A DNA stretch of 64,000 nt from Agapetus fuscipes (GCA_951799405.1 OX637345.1:1798001-1862000), one strand, 5' to 3'; positions 40,465 through 50,489 are shown, numbered from the stretch's first letter. Numbers and translations are program-made. Notes: generated by a model not told the origin, from the sequence alone.

Positions 40465-40975
40465 CAACCTAAAATATAATTATTTGAATACCTACATCTA
40501 GACACAGACACACTCACACAATTAAAAACACACAGACACACAATCGCGCATTCGTAACAATACACAATGAATCAAATTTTATGATTTCATGAGGGGAATG
40601 TAAAAATGAAATATTGCAAAAAGTCCTTACCCTTTTAAACGTGTTCAAAATCTTAAAACCCCCTTTCATCTTTCAAATTTTTTTCACGGAGCTTTTTTCA
40701 AATATCCTGAAAAATATAATGAATATAGTAGAGTCACAAAAACCTGTCAATCTGCGTGAATAATGAACCGGAGAATACAATGAAGGAAAAGGAATGAAAT
40801 AAGGGAAGCGGGAAGAATACATGGTGTGTTAGCAAAGTGTCAAGACAGGTATTCAAAAGTTTCGCTGTCATGTAGTTAACCATTATAACGACAAATCGGG
40901 CACAGGCAACTCGTCTACAGACACAACGGTCACGAATTGGGTATTTTTTTTTTTTATTTCATAAAATGATAGGCT
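40465..40975. other. Unannotated; LTR-like CA-rich segment at its start
   Basis: 40490-40570 (CTACATCTAGACACAGACAC, ACACACAATCGCGCATTCGT) matches the outer edge of LTR-family copy 1 (6790-6860). Nothing else recognised. Confidence 0.35.
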
Positions 40976-40979
40976 ATAA

Positions 40980-41310
40980 TAATCTATAATCTAAATTGCA
41001 AGGATATATTCATTTGAAGCTCTCAGATGTATGCCAACAAACCAACACGTGTAGTTCGCGCTTACAAATGCTGAATGTGCACTTACAAATAAAATCCAAA
41101 CCTCAAATGAACATAAGCCCCACAACTTTTGCCGACCTTCCCTGACACAGGGGTGACATTGGCAAAGTGAATCATTTTTTACAGTATGGTTGGTCAGCTT
41201 CATACCAACCTATAAGTCAAGGAATACGAATAATAAATTACATTTAAATATAAAAAAGAACAAAACCTTAAAAAGAAATCTAGACAAAAAAGGCTACATT
41301 TTTAAAAATG
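40980..41310 (-). repeat. LINE-R 3' end (reverse)
   Basis: Tail block 41220-40980 plus ~85 bp of the upstream 3' UTR (ACATTTAAATATAAAAAAGA on the plus strand). A 5'-truncated LINE-R insertion breaking within the UTR, so not the common-start type. Confidence 0.75.
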
Positions 41311-41386
41311 CATCTGCGTTTTTTAAAAAAATAATATCTGTTTTATTGATTGTAGAGGCATTAACTTTGTAATCGTTCATCATTAA

Positions 41387-41600
41387 TGATAAAAGAAAAA
41401 CAGTTTTGTTTTCGATTACGTGAGTATATTTTTATAAACCACAACCGGTTTCGCAAACATCCGTTCGCATCATCAGGTGGATAAATTAATACTTTACTTA
41501 ATTTATCCACCTGATGATGCGAACGGATGTTTGCGAAACCGGTTGTGGTTTATAAAAATATACTCACGTAATCGAAAACAAAACTGTTTTTCTTTTATCA
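41387..41600. repeat. 214-bp near-perfect palindrome with hammerhead-like cores on both strands
   Basis: Arms of ~100 bp (TGATAAAAGAAAAACAGTTT..., ...AAACCGGTTGTGGTTTATAA) around an ~18-bp AT loop near 41494. Each arm contains CTGATGA, spacer base, GCGAAC / GTTTGC hairpin, GAAACCGG (plus 41511-41540; minus 41476-41450). A diverged single arm is at 44820-44935. Matches the inverted terminal organisation reported for PLEs. Confidence 0.7.
41511..41540 (+). ncRNA. Hammerhead-like core
   Basis: CTGATGA-T-GCGAAC-GGAT-GTTTGC-GAAACC. Stem II has six pairs with one wobble. All invariant core bases except the single inserted T are present. The mirror copy is on the minus strand in the same palindrome. 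Confidence 0.45.
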
Positions 41601-41629
41601 TAAATAATATCTGGTTTAGTTTTTAAATT

Positions 41630-41860
41630 ATAGCTCTTTAAAATTCGCGCATTTTCGATTTCCGGTAAAACAGGGCATTTTTTTATTTAAGCGAATGTGA
41701 CGTCGATGGATCATCGGATCTATGGAATGTACCGTTAGGCCTTGGAAGACTGTTGGATCCATCTACGTCATTTTGACGTCACAGCGTAGCTAGTCAGCCG
41801 GGCTGCGTTTTGGCGGGATTCAAATTCTCGGCATTTTGTTTTTGAAAACTATCAATGACA
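41630..41860. promoter_or_regulatory. Motif-rich unique patch (CRE and E2F-like sites)
   Basis: Contains a perfect CRE TGACGTCA (41774-41781), an E2F-like TTTTGGCGGGA (41808-41818), another GTGACGTCG at 41698 and an ETS-like TTTCCGG at 41660. No repeat match elsewhere in the window. No transcript start is visible, so this is a suggestion only. Confidence 0.25.
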
Positions 41861-41899
41861 TCTTTATTTTTCACTACTTAAAGAATATATGGTTGTGAT

Positions 41900-42290
41900 C
41901 CTTGAAATGTACTCTACACAACCATAGTATTTTAAGCCGTTTTCCTCACCACTGCATTTAACCTTTTTTGCGGTCAATCTACAGTTTTTCCACACGACGT
42001 TTTGGTCAGCGACATTTCAGTCACATACAATATAAATGGTCCACAGACCATCACAGAAAACTACAATAATTTCGTTGTAAAGCAAGATTGCTGTGGTGGA
42101 GCTGTCTCTGGACCTTATCGAGAGACAAATGAGCATAAACCCTGCAACTCACGCTGACGTTTTATGAAACAGAAATGACGGAGGTGATGTGAACTGTTTT
42201 TTTTTTTTAAATATAGATGGTCAATCTTCTTCTTCTCCAGTTTCAATCGTAGGATTGGTTTGCAGCAATATTTTTTTATTTTATTTTATT
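41900..42290. other. Spacer with short LINE fragments
   Basis: 42120-42215 is a scrambled LINE-R tail piece. 42225-42275 (TTTCAATCGTAGGATTGGTT) is the last ~45 bp of LINE-2, minus orientation, with a TTCTTCTTC end. Confidence 0.45.
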
Positions 42291-43340
42291 TTATTCAGGA
42301 AAAAAACCACAAATTTCTTCGGATAATTACAATAACATCAATAGATTAATAAATAATTGAAAAATTGTCTCTACATTTTCCGTTAATAACAATAATATTA
42401 ATAATAATAATAACAATAACAAAATCATTGAATCTTCAAAAAGCAATTGACACTTTCATAAATAAAAATATCAACATACATGCACACATACACACCTCCA
42501 TACATCCACACATCATGAGCACATTTTATTAACTACGTGTTTAAACAATTAAATATTAATATCATACACAGCAATAAAGAAATCCTCATAGTAGCACTTA
42601 CCCACGAGAACAATACAAGCCCCGCTTTCAAATATCAAATTTAGTTGGATAACTGTAAAAACTATGGTAGTGACACTGTAAACAAGATGGTAATTCCATT
42701 ACCACAAACTCAGCAATGCTTTTTTAAATTAAAGCTGCTTATGTGCGAGGACAAGACCGTCTGATTACATTGTTTATTATGTCCTTGTGTAGGATGACAC
42801 TGGTTTACTGGTTTTGCTGTTTGATTTTTCGAGATGGCTGGTGTAGTGGTGCATTTGTCTTTGTTTCTTGTTTTTAATTGTTTTATTTGTTTTTTAGCTT
42901 TTTTAGCTTTTTAAATTTGTCATTCTGATGTTTTTTGATCTATTTTTGATAATTTTGACCGTTTTAGCCTCCAACTTTGATTTATACTTATTTCAATCTA
43001 TCCTTTATCTTGTATACATAATGTCTCACCAAATGACGTTTAATATTAATTCTTATTCTTTCATAATTGCCATAAAACTAATTTAAAGTTAACAGAATTT
43101 TTACTGAATATTTTACCTACCAAACTGAATTTTATACCTTTTGACCAATTTTATTTTTATTTATTTTATTTTATTATTAAAATGGACTTATAATTAATTA
43201 ATTAGTTATTACCTAATAGATCTCCTCTTACTTGTTTAATTTATTTAATTATTTCATTAATTTAAAATCTTACTGTATGTGTTTTACCTACCTGACATCA
43301 TTTGTACCTATTGACAAAATTTCATAAAATAAAATTAATT
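42280..43340. other. AT-rich spacer with microsatellites
   Basis: TTTTA run at 42280-42295 and AATAAT/AACAAT runs at 42395-42425. No coding pattern. Parts of 43080-43340 precede the PLE terminal fragment and may be PLE-derived, but I cannot show it. Confidence 0.35.
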
Positions 43341-43344
43341 TCTG

Positions 43345-43490
43345 TAATCAAATCATACCTGATGATGACCTTCTAGGTCGAAAACGTTAGTAATTTTGTT
43401 TTAAAGATTTTAATCTTTTAAATAAAGTCTATAGTGAAAATAAACAGTGTTTTGCTTGAAAAATTTCATCCAAAAATTATAAATTGAAAC
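43345..43490 (+). repeat. Penelope-like terminal fragment with hammerhead-like core
   Basis: Core 43359-43387: CTGATGA-T-GACCT-TCT-AGGTC-GAAAACG. GTGAAAATAAACAGTGTTTT follows ~60 bp later, the same terminal word as in 39990-40150 and 58459-58603. Confidence 0.6.
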
Positions 43491-43534
43491 TTTTTTAAAT
43501 TCATTAAAATCAAGGTTAAATATATCAGCATATC

Positions 43535-43640
43535 TTTTACTTTTCTTCTCCATTCTTTCCTGTCTTGTGCGGCTCTTTTTAGGTCTTCATATGTTGAGCA
43601 GCGCACGTCCACCAACAGGTCTTCCTGGCCAATCTAATGC
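43535..43640 (-). repeat. LINE-2 short 3' fragment
   Basis: Plus-strand CTTGTGCGGCTCTTTTTAGG and GAGCAGCGCACGTCCACCAA equal 29025-29085. Encodes only the last ~25 codons region (AAQDREEW). Confidence 0.65.
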
Positions 43641-44029
43641 GACATTAAAAGTCAAAGAAATTTTCACCCTTCTTGACATTTAGTGAGTATACCTTCTACA
43701 ATTTTAGAATACGAAAAAAGAATCATTTTTTTACTCTCGAGTCGTGAAAATCGTGAAAATCACTCATTTTTCATTACACGGCGCAGTCCCTGCTCCCTCG
43801 TTGAAATGTCAAATGTATTGTTATGTCGGGAGGAGGTCGCTGAAATGAAAAACTCCCCGGCAACCTTCTGGAAAGGCAAATATACTTAAAAACACTCGCG
43901 TCACAGCCTTTCGACGCAGCGACTTGGCTGAAAAATAATTTTAATATATTTTAATACTTTGCCAATAACACCCTGTATCAGGGAAGGTCGGCAGGAGTTG
44001 CAGGGTGTATGTTGATTTGAGATTCGTTT

Positions 44030-44461
44030 CTTTTATAATAATATTAGGATGATTTATTTGGTGAGCGCTGTTTTTGTGTGTATCACACCTCAAGAGCCCT
44101 CTGCGAGCTTGGTCGTCGCTGTAAAAAGCGCCAATTCTCAAGCAAGACCCAGTTGTTGTAAGGTTGGATGGACCTTTCAGTGACCGGTCTTTGGTAAAGG
44201 CTTATGAATTTTTTCAACGCAGCGAAGAGCACATTTGGAAAAAAAAATGGTATATTTTTTATACTCCGCCGGAATTCGAATCTACAACCTTCCATTTACG
44301 AGTCTGAAGTGTTGCCACTGGACTACGGACCGGTCCAAGAAATGCCAACAACACGCGGTGTACCTGAGCAGTCACCCATCCAGGTAGCATCCGCGCCCAA
44401 TGTCGCTTAACTTCGGTGATCTGATGAGAACCGGTGCTTTCAACATGGTATCGTCGTTGAC
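44030..44461 (-). mobile_element. SINE-B with 5S rRNA head and D-type tail
   Basis: Minus strand: 5S-like head 44461-44342, tRNA-like head GACCGGTCCGTAGTCCAGTG with B box GGTTGTAGATTCGAATTCC, SINE-B body. Then CGACGACCAAGCTCGCAGAG joins the D tail (GCTCTTGAGGTGTGATACAC, AGCGCTCACCAAATAAATCA) and an AAT-rich end. Same 5'-half as 9840-10292 but a different tail. Confidence 0.8.
44342..44461 (-). repeat. 5S rRNA-derived SINE head
   Basis: Minus strand: CACCGGTTCTCATCAGATCA, CCGAAGTTAAGCGACATTGG, GCTACCTGGATGGGTGACTG, CTCAGGTACACCGCGTGTTG. 5S identity is clear; the internal promoter is mostly intact. The start of 5S is slightly rearranged (GACGTCAACGACGATACC). Confidence 0.88.
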
Positions 44462-44684
44462 GTCGTTGTGTATATTGCAGGTCCGATTAGCTTCAGTAAC
44501 ATCGAACCATTTACTTTTAGAGTCATGGGCACGCCTCTGACCTAGAGGTTCTTGTTTTGTCGTGCCGTTGCTTTCACTTCACGGGAAGGCCTTTCGCCAC
44601 TTGAGAAAATATATAGCTTTGCATGAGCGTCCATGTGCTGTGGGTCCTTCTGACACATACATACAGGACGGGTACGAGGAGGGT

Positions 44685-44815
44685 TTGAGGTCCACATGCG
44701 GCATGTTTAAGCGCGAACTTATACGTGTCTGCTTGTGAAAATGCATATAATGTAAATCTTTAATTTTAAATCCATTTACAACTTAGATTAGGCTAGATTG
44801 GATTAGATTAAAAGA
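44685..44815 (+). repeat. LINE-R tail fragment
   Basis: GGTCCACATGCGGCATGTTT to ATTAGGCTAGATTGGATTAG. Lower half only. Confidence 0.7.
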
Positions 44816-44819
44816 TAAA

Positions 44820-44935
44820 AAATAACTTGTTTTTTTATTACGGCGCGGGTAGATTCAATTCCACGACCGGTTTCGCAAACAATCCGTTTGCTAAACAGTT
44901 TGTGGAATTTATTGTACTCGCTCTAAACAATAACA
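44820..44935 (-). repeat. Penelope-like single arm
   Basis: Matches the palindrome at 41387-41600: CCACGACCGGTTTCGCAAAC and CCGTTTGC. The CTGATGA side is mutated to TTAGCAAACGG context, so the core is degenerate. Confidence 0.5.
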
Positions 44936-44939
44936 GGTA

Positions 44940-45375
44940 GCAGTATGACTCTGGAGGAAATGAAAGAAGTATGTAAGGATAGAAAGAAATGGCGGTTGAT
45001 CTGTGATGTTGGCGGCTGGGGTTTGTTAAAGTAAAATTGGTTTTGTGATTTAGTTTTTTATGTCAATGTATACCTATATTGTTATTTTATTGATTTTAAA
45101 AATGTAATTTGTCATGTATGTTCCTTGACTTATAGGTTGTTATGCGGCTGACCACCCATACTGTAAAAAAATTGGTTCACTTTGCCAATGTCACCCCTGT
45201 TTCAGGGAAGGACGGCAAGAGTTGCAAGGCTTATGTTCATTTGAGATTGGGTTTTTATATTGTAGGTCCACATGCGGCATGTGTTAGCGCGAAATTATAC
45301 ATATCTGCTTGTGGGAATGCATTTAATATAAATCTTAAATGATATATATCTTTGCAGCTTAGATTAGATTAGATT
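44940..45375 (+). repeat. LINE-R subfamily 3' end
   Basis: The last 20 codons (MTLEEMKEVCKDRKKWRLIC-DVGG) followed by a 3' UTR variant and the tail block ending TTAGATTAGATTAG. The subfamily terminates its ORF as CDVGG instead of CNVDF. Confidence 0.8.
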
Positions 45376-45480
45376 AGAACTCATGCCGACCTTCCCTGAA
45401 ACAGGGGTGACATTGGCAAAGTGAACCATTTTCTACAGCATGGTTGGTCAGCCGCATACCAACCTATAAGTCAAGGAATA
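45376..45480 (-). repeat. LINE-R tail, first ~100 bp (reverse)
   Basis: Minus strand TTCCTTGACTTATAGGTTGG to GGAAGGTCGGCATGAG, then stops. This leaves the start but lacks the end, contrary to 5' truncation, so it must result from deletion or recombination. Confidence 0.65.
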
Positions 45481-45654
45481 TAACCCATACAGTAAAAATT
45501 GGTTCAATTTGGCAATGTAACCCCTGTTGAAGGGAAGTTTGGCAAGAGTTGTAGGTCTTAAGCTCAAATGAACGGCAACTCTTGCCGGCCTTCCCTAAAA
45601 CAGAGGTGACATTGTCTAAGCTGCTAATTGTTCAAGACATTATTAAAGCTGCAC

Positions 45655-45790
45655 CTTGATGCGGGAGACTTCCTAGATTTAAGAGACTCTAGGGGTCTAT
45701 GACACTTGTTATAGTGCCGCAGAGGTGTTGGTGATGTGGCAGTTGTCCATGTCCGGTTGCAGGGCCGTTAGCTGCGCAGTGCTGTGGTGA
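45655..45790 (-). repeat. C-tail donor-like sequence
   Basis: Minus strand: GGACATGGACAACTGCCACA, TCACCAACACCTCTGCGGCA, CTATAACAAGTGTCATAGAC, CTAGAGTCTCTTAAATCTAG. The CCTCTGCGGCAC onward part is the C tail of SINE-B. Here it continues upstream into different DNA, as also at 63830-63900, so it derives from another element. Confidence 0.6.
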
Positions 45791-45829
45791 GTGTGGCGTT
45801 GCTTTGTTTTAAGACACTGAGAGGAAATC

Positions 45830-46080
45830 TATAATAATCTATAATCTAAGTTGCAAGGATATATTCATTTAAAGCTCTCAGATCTATGCGCACAAACAAA
45901 CACGTGTAGTTCGCACTTACAAATGCTGAATGTGTACTTACGAATAAAATCCAAGCCTCAAATAAACATAAGCCCCACAACTTTTGCCGACCTTCCCTGA
46001 CACAGGGGTGACATTGATAAAGTGAACCATTTTTTTCCAGTATGGGTGGTCAGCCTCGTACCAACCTATAAGTCAAGGAA
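45830..46080 (-). repeat. LINE-R tail copy (reverse)
   Basis: Minus strand TTCCTTGACTTATAGGTTGG to GCAACTTAGATTATAGATTA. Full-length, common start, no LINE coding sequence adjacent. Confidence 0.8.
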
Positions 46081-46539
46081 TACATATAAAATGCGAATAA
46101 ATGGCGATTGATATTGGATTTGAAAATGGGTAAGGAAGGTATAAGAAAAAAATAACAAGTTTCCATAAAAAAACAAAAAAAATCTGTAACGCAGTCGACG
46201 TCATTTTGGTTGTAGGAGGATCCTTGAGGTAGGTACACGCTGATTAAACGTTCAAGGGAAAGTCTACCTTGCGGACGTGCCCGGAATGTGTACGGGGGCA
46301 GTGCTCGGGAAACCGATACAACATTGTCTAACGAAGGGGCAAAATCCCGTGCCAATGCGATTACAACTTTACACTCGCCGAAATGAGCGACGCACAAAAA
46401 ATATATTATACACATCAACCGTTCTCTTCTTATTCTTTCCCCTTTTCCTTTTTTGTATTCTTTTTGAAAAAAATTGTGAAGAGGAATGCAATTTACCAAA
46501 TATTTTTTCCTGGCCAATTGTTTTCATGCAAATGCAAAG

Positions 46540-46830
46540 TACAAAAGTACAAAAGAATGTGATGAGATGGTTTGGGCATGTGGAAAGAATGAATGATGAT
46601 AGACTGACAAAGTATGTATACAAAGAAAGTGTGAAAGGAAAAAGAGGGAAGGGACGACCGAGAAAAGTATGGAGTGATCAGATTGTGGAGATTGTGAAAG
46701 AATGGGATATTCAAAGTGAGCGTAAAAGAAGAAAATGCATAAAAAAGGTGATGGATATGAAGGAATTCAAAGAGGTATGTCAGGATAGTAAAAAATGGAG
46801 GCAACTCTGCAGAGGCTCTGGCCACCCCTA
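46540..46830 (+). pseudogene. LINE-R relative, ORF C-terminus
   Basis: Open forward frame: VMRWFGHVERMNDDRLTKYV, KGKRGKGRPRKVWSDQIVEI, EWDIQSERKRRKCIKKVMDM, DSKKWRQLCRGSGHP-stop. Homologous to LINE-R residues ~913-997 but a separate subfamily with CRGSGHP end. Related pieces are at 60005-60180 and 24985-25110. A reversed 40-bp start of the tail block (46862-46900) follows. Confidence 0.75.
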
Positions 46831-46939
46831 GCGGAATGGCGACAGAGTTACAGTACAGTACAGTGGGTGGTCAGCCGCATACCAACCTATCAGTCAATGG
46901 TGACAACAAACACTGTGACATTAAAATTATATAATATTT

Positions 46940-47380
46940 ATTTATTTATTTATTTATTTATTAACGGCACTTAGTGCCTTTTACATTAAATAGATACAGA
47001 GTTTCAAAAATAATACAAATACATAATAAATACGAGTATATTAAGATATTTTTTCTACTTTAACAATTCCTTTCTCTTGCATTTATCATTTCCCTTAGCA
47101 AGGAATAAAATCCGAAACATCGCGACACAAGTCCTTTTTTATTCAGATCGGAAAAAGGAGTGGAGGTAGAGGCCTCTCCACACCAAACAATGGATGGACC
47201 AGAATAGCCGAAAGTGCGGAGAAAGCCCGATAAGGAGAGACAATCAACAAAGGGTTCGGCTGGAGGGTTCTCCAGATCTTGTTTGAGAGCACTGAAGGCC
47301 CACTCCAACCTGCCCATAGTCCTCGATACAACCAGACGATAAGTATGCGAGGCAGCAAATCTAGATTTTGCAAACATAAA
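46940..47380 (-). pseudogene. LINE-3 C-terminal remnant
   Basis: Minus frame: SRFAASHTYRLVVSRTMGRL, EWAFSALKQDLENPP and a FSDLNKKGLVSRCFGFY segment. Then a 3' UTR with AAAAGGCACTAAGTGCCGTT and an (AAAT)n tail at 46945-46970. The UTR end is shared with 54895-55810, giving the family assignment. Coding part has frameshifts. Confidence 0.5.
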
Positions 47381-47394
47381 GTATTGATTGAGAA

Positions 47395-47595
47395 TAATAT
47401 TTATTTATTTTATTTCAACGACACACTGTGCCTTCTACATACATGCTTAAAAAGAAAAACCTTGAAAACAAAGAAGAGAAAAAACGAAAGTAAATAACAA
47501 GCCAAAACAAAGGAAACACAAATATACATGAGAGCTACAATTAAAAGCAATCTGGGATAAAAAGAGTATACAACAAAATGATAAATTATAATCTA
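47395..47595 (-). repeat. LINE-3 3' UTR fragment
   Basis: Minus strand TTTTATCCCAGATTGCTTTT, AATTGTAGCTCTCATG, GGCACAGTGTGTCG then AAATAAAATAAATA. Same order as 54895-55040. Confidence 0.55.
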
Positions 47596-47599
47596 TCTA

Positions 47600-47930
47600 T
47601 CTATCTATCTTTAATCTAAGTTGCAAGGATATATTCATTTAAAGCTCTCAGATGTATGCCCACAAACCAACAAGTGTAGTTCGCGCTTACAAATGATGAA
47701 TGTGTACTTACAAATAAAATCCAAACCTCAAATGAACATAAGCCCCACAACTTTTGCCGACCTTCCCTGAAACAGGGGTGACATTGGCAAAGTGAACCGT
47801 TTTTTACAGTATGGGTGGTCAGCCTCATACCAACCTATAAGTCAAGGAATATGAATAATAAATTACATCTAAATATAAAAAAGAACAAAACCTTACAAAA
47901 TAATCTATACAAAATTACATAAGTATAAAT
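47600..47930 (-). repeat. LINE-R 3' end (reverse)
   Basis: Tail block plus ~80 bp of 3' UTR. An ATCT microsatellite (47594-47611) has grown from the TAGAT tail repeats. Confidence 0.75.
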
Positions 47931-47939
47931 CCCAGAAAA

Positions 47940-48480
47940 ATAGAGAGAAGAACACATATAGTGTAACTTCTTTCCTGCGTTATCACCGAAGGGGTTGCAT
48001 GTGGTATGTAATTCGGGACCTATTTATTTTTACGTAAGTGGGACGGCTTCACACCAACCATTTTCAGTTGAAGTGGGGGTTTCCCAGCTCCTGGGGGGGG
48101 CTGGTTCTCATTTCTTGTGAAGCTGAGTACACCTTACCAGGATTTATTTTCGGTTTGAAAAAGACACCGAAACACCCTCAGTGGGATTCGAACGCTTGCT
48201 CTCGGCATGAAATGCAAACTTTCTACCAACTGAGCTATCAGGCGGATTTTTTACTAACTTGGTCGTCGCTACAAAGCACCAACACTCAAGCAAGACGCAG
48301 TTGCTGTAAGGCTGGATGGACCTTTAGTGATCAGCCTTTGGTGCAGGTTTTATGAATTTTTCAACCCAGCGCAGCGTAGAGCATATTTGAAAATATAAAT
48401 GCTGTATTTTTTGTGCTCCGCCGGGATTCAAACCCACAACCTTCCATTTACGAGTCCAAAGTGGGACTACGGACCGGTCA
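47940..48480 (-). mobile_element. Dimeric SINE (SINE-B + SINE-A)
   Basis: Minus strand: SINE-B head GACCGGTCCGTAGTCCCAC, B box GGGTTTGAATCCCGGCGG, body to TTTGTAGCGACGACCAAG, a TTAGTAAAAAATCC linker, then SINE-A head GCCTGATAGCTCAGTTGGTA and body to the GAAGTTACACTATATGTGT end. The same junction recurs at three further loci. Confidence 0.8.
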
Positions 48481-48529
48481 AAATTTTTGATTAGATTCGC
48501 AAGCCTAATAATTTCTTATTGCTTGCTAA

Positions 48530-49275
48530 GGAGTGGACCAAATTTCCGAAATTGCGAATGAATGGAATATCCAGAGTCATAATAAAAGGATAGCCTGTAT
48601 GAAGAAGGTTATGACTCTGGAAGAAATAAAAGAAGTGTGTAAGGACAGAAAGAAATGGCGGTTGATCTGTGATGTTGGCGGATAGGATTTTTTAAATTAG
48701 AATTTGTTTTCTGTTGGTTTTTGATGTCCGTACATATTATAATTTGTTGATTTTAAAAATGTAATTTGTTGTGAATGTTCCTTGACTTATAGGTTGGTAT
48801 GCGGCTGACCACTCATGCTGTAGAAAATGGTTCACTTTGCCAATAACACCCCTGTTTCAGGGAATTCGGGTTTTTATGTTGTAGGACCACATGCGGCATG
48901 CTTAAGCGCGAACTTGTGCATGTCTGTTTGTGAAAGTGCATATTATGTGAATCCTCAATTTTTATAAATAATTATAAAAAATTATAAAAAACACAGAGTT
49001 TTATTTTCACAAATTGAGTATTTATTTCAACCTCAAGTACTTTCGACTTATTCACGTCATTATCAAGAGGATACTCTGATAATGACGTGAATAAGTCGAA
49101 AGTACTTGAGGTTGAAATAAATACTCAATTTGTGAAAATAAAACTCTGTGTTTTTTATAATTTTTTATAATTATTTATAAAAATGAATTTTCACTGTGTG
49201 AATACACAAACTTTAAAAAGTCTGAATCCTCAATGTTACATATATTTTGCAACTTAGATTAGATTAGATTAGAAA
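48530..49275 (+). repeat. LINE-R subfamily 3' end, split by a PLE
   Basis: The last ~50 codons (EWNIQSHNKRIACMKKVMTL, EEIKEVCKDRKKWRLICDVG), UTR, tail block to GAATCCTCAAT. After 49222 the final ATGTTACATATATTTTGCAA and TTAGATTAGATTAG follow. Confidence 0.8.
48960..49222. mobile_element. PLE-type palindromic insertion, 12-bp TSD
   Basis: 263 bp between TGAATCCTCAAT repeats (48948-48959, 49223-49234). Left 230 bp form an almost perfect palindrome centred near 49073, with arms ending TTTTTATAAATAATTATAAA. The right 30 bp are GAATTTTCACTGTGTGAATA. Each arm has CTGATAA...GAC/GTC-GAAAG, a variant hammerhead-like core with A in place of the invariant G. No ORF. Confidence 0.75.
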
Positions 49276-49689
49276 GACCCTAATTACAGAGACGTGTGAT
49301 GTTCGCCGGCCGAGAAAGAAAATCTAATTCCGCATAAAAAAATGTACTGACATCATTGTAGAGTGCTACAAAAAACCTTAAGGGTGTATATAAGAATAAA
49401 CAAAAACTTACAACCCTTTGTGGGACCATTGTCATCCTTTTCCCCTATTCTATTTTTTTCACTTGTCTATTTTCAGACCTCAACCTCTCTTCCCTCAATT
49501 ATTTCCTCAAGGGTCCTTTCACAGTCCTGTAACAATCATACAACAAACAAAACAAGGACATTCGTATGAAAAAACATCGTAGACTGTTTTTAGACTAGTG
49601 GTTATTAATGAATCTGAAAACATATTATGAAGGTATTCGGTTGACTTTAATTTTATTTTTAATACTTTGTTTTATAGTTGTTTTATAGT

Positions 49690-49898
49690 CGTTCCTTGAC
49701 TTATAGGTTGGTATGCGGCTGACCACCCATACTGTAAAAAATGGTTCACTTTGCCAATGTCACCCCTGTTTCAGAGTAGGACGGCAAGAGTTGCAGGGCT
49801 TATGTTCATTTGAGATTGGGTTTTCATAATGTAGGTCCACATGCGGCATGTGTTAGCGCGAAATTATAAATAAATCCTTGCAGCTTAGATTAGATTAG
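49690..49898 (+). repeat. Solo LINE-R tail, ATAGT TSD
   Basis: Begins CGTTCCTTGACTTATAGG and ends TTAGATTAGATTAG, between ATAGT (49685-49689 and 49899-49903). Internally shortened by ~30 bp near AAATTATAAATAAATCC. Direct evidence that the block transposes as a unit. Confidence 0.8.
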
Positions 49899-50004
49899 AT
49901 AGTTTGGTACAAAGCTGACCACACATATTGTAAAAAATGGTTCACTTTTGGCGACACTGTTTTTGAAAATATCTGCGAGAATTACAAGGCTTATGTTAAC
50001 GCAA

Positions 50005-50486
50005 CTAAGCAACATATAGTGTAACTTCTTGCCTGCGTTATCCCCGAGGGGGTCGCATGTGGTGATTTGGGACCTATTTATTTTTACGGGTAAAGGGGCC
50101 GGCCTAACACCAACCACTTTCAGTTGAAGTGGGGGTTTCCCAGCTCCCGCGGGGGCTGGTTCTCATTTCTTGTGAAGGCTGAGTAAACCTTGAGATCGAA
50201 CCCTTGCTCTCGGCATGGAATGCAAGCATTCTACCAATTGAACTATCGACCTTTTGACGAGCTTGGTCGTCGTCGCCACAAAGCGCCAATTCTCAAGCAA
50301 GACCCAGTTGCTGTAAGGCTGGATGGACCTTTGGTGACCGGTCATTGGTAAAGGTTTATGAATTTTTCAACCCGGTGAAGAGCAAATTTGAAAACATAAA
50401 TGATATATTTTTTGTGCTCCGCTGGGATTCGAACCCACAACCTTCCATTCAGAGTCTGAAGTTGTACCACTGAACCACGCACCGGT
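50005..50486 (-). mobile_element. Dimeric SINE (SINE-B + SINE-A)
   Basis: Minus strand: head AACCGGTGCGTGGTTCAGTG, GGTTCGAATCCCAGCGGA, body to GTGGCGACGACGACCAAGCT, linker CGTCAAAA, SINE-A head GGTCGATAGTTCAATTGGTA and body to AAGTTACACTATATGTTGC. An ~85-bp deletion removed the TTTCCCGTTTCGG part of SINE-A, also seen in 56835-57330, suggesting a shared master. Confidence 0.85.
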
Positions 50487-50489
50487 TGA

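Noticed and set aside
46277..46540. N-terminal half of the 184-codon frame
   Set aside because: No similarity to any LINE segment upstream of residue ~913 and low-complexity; only 46540-46830 is supported.
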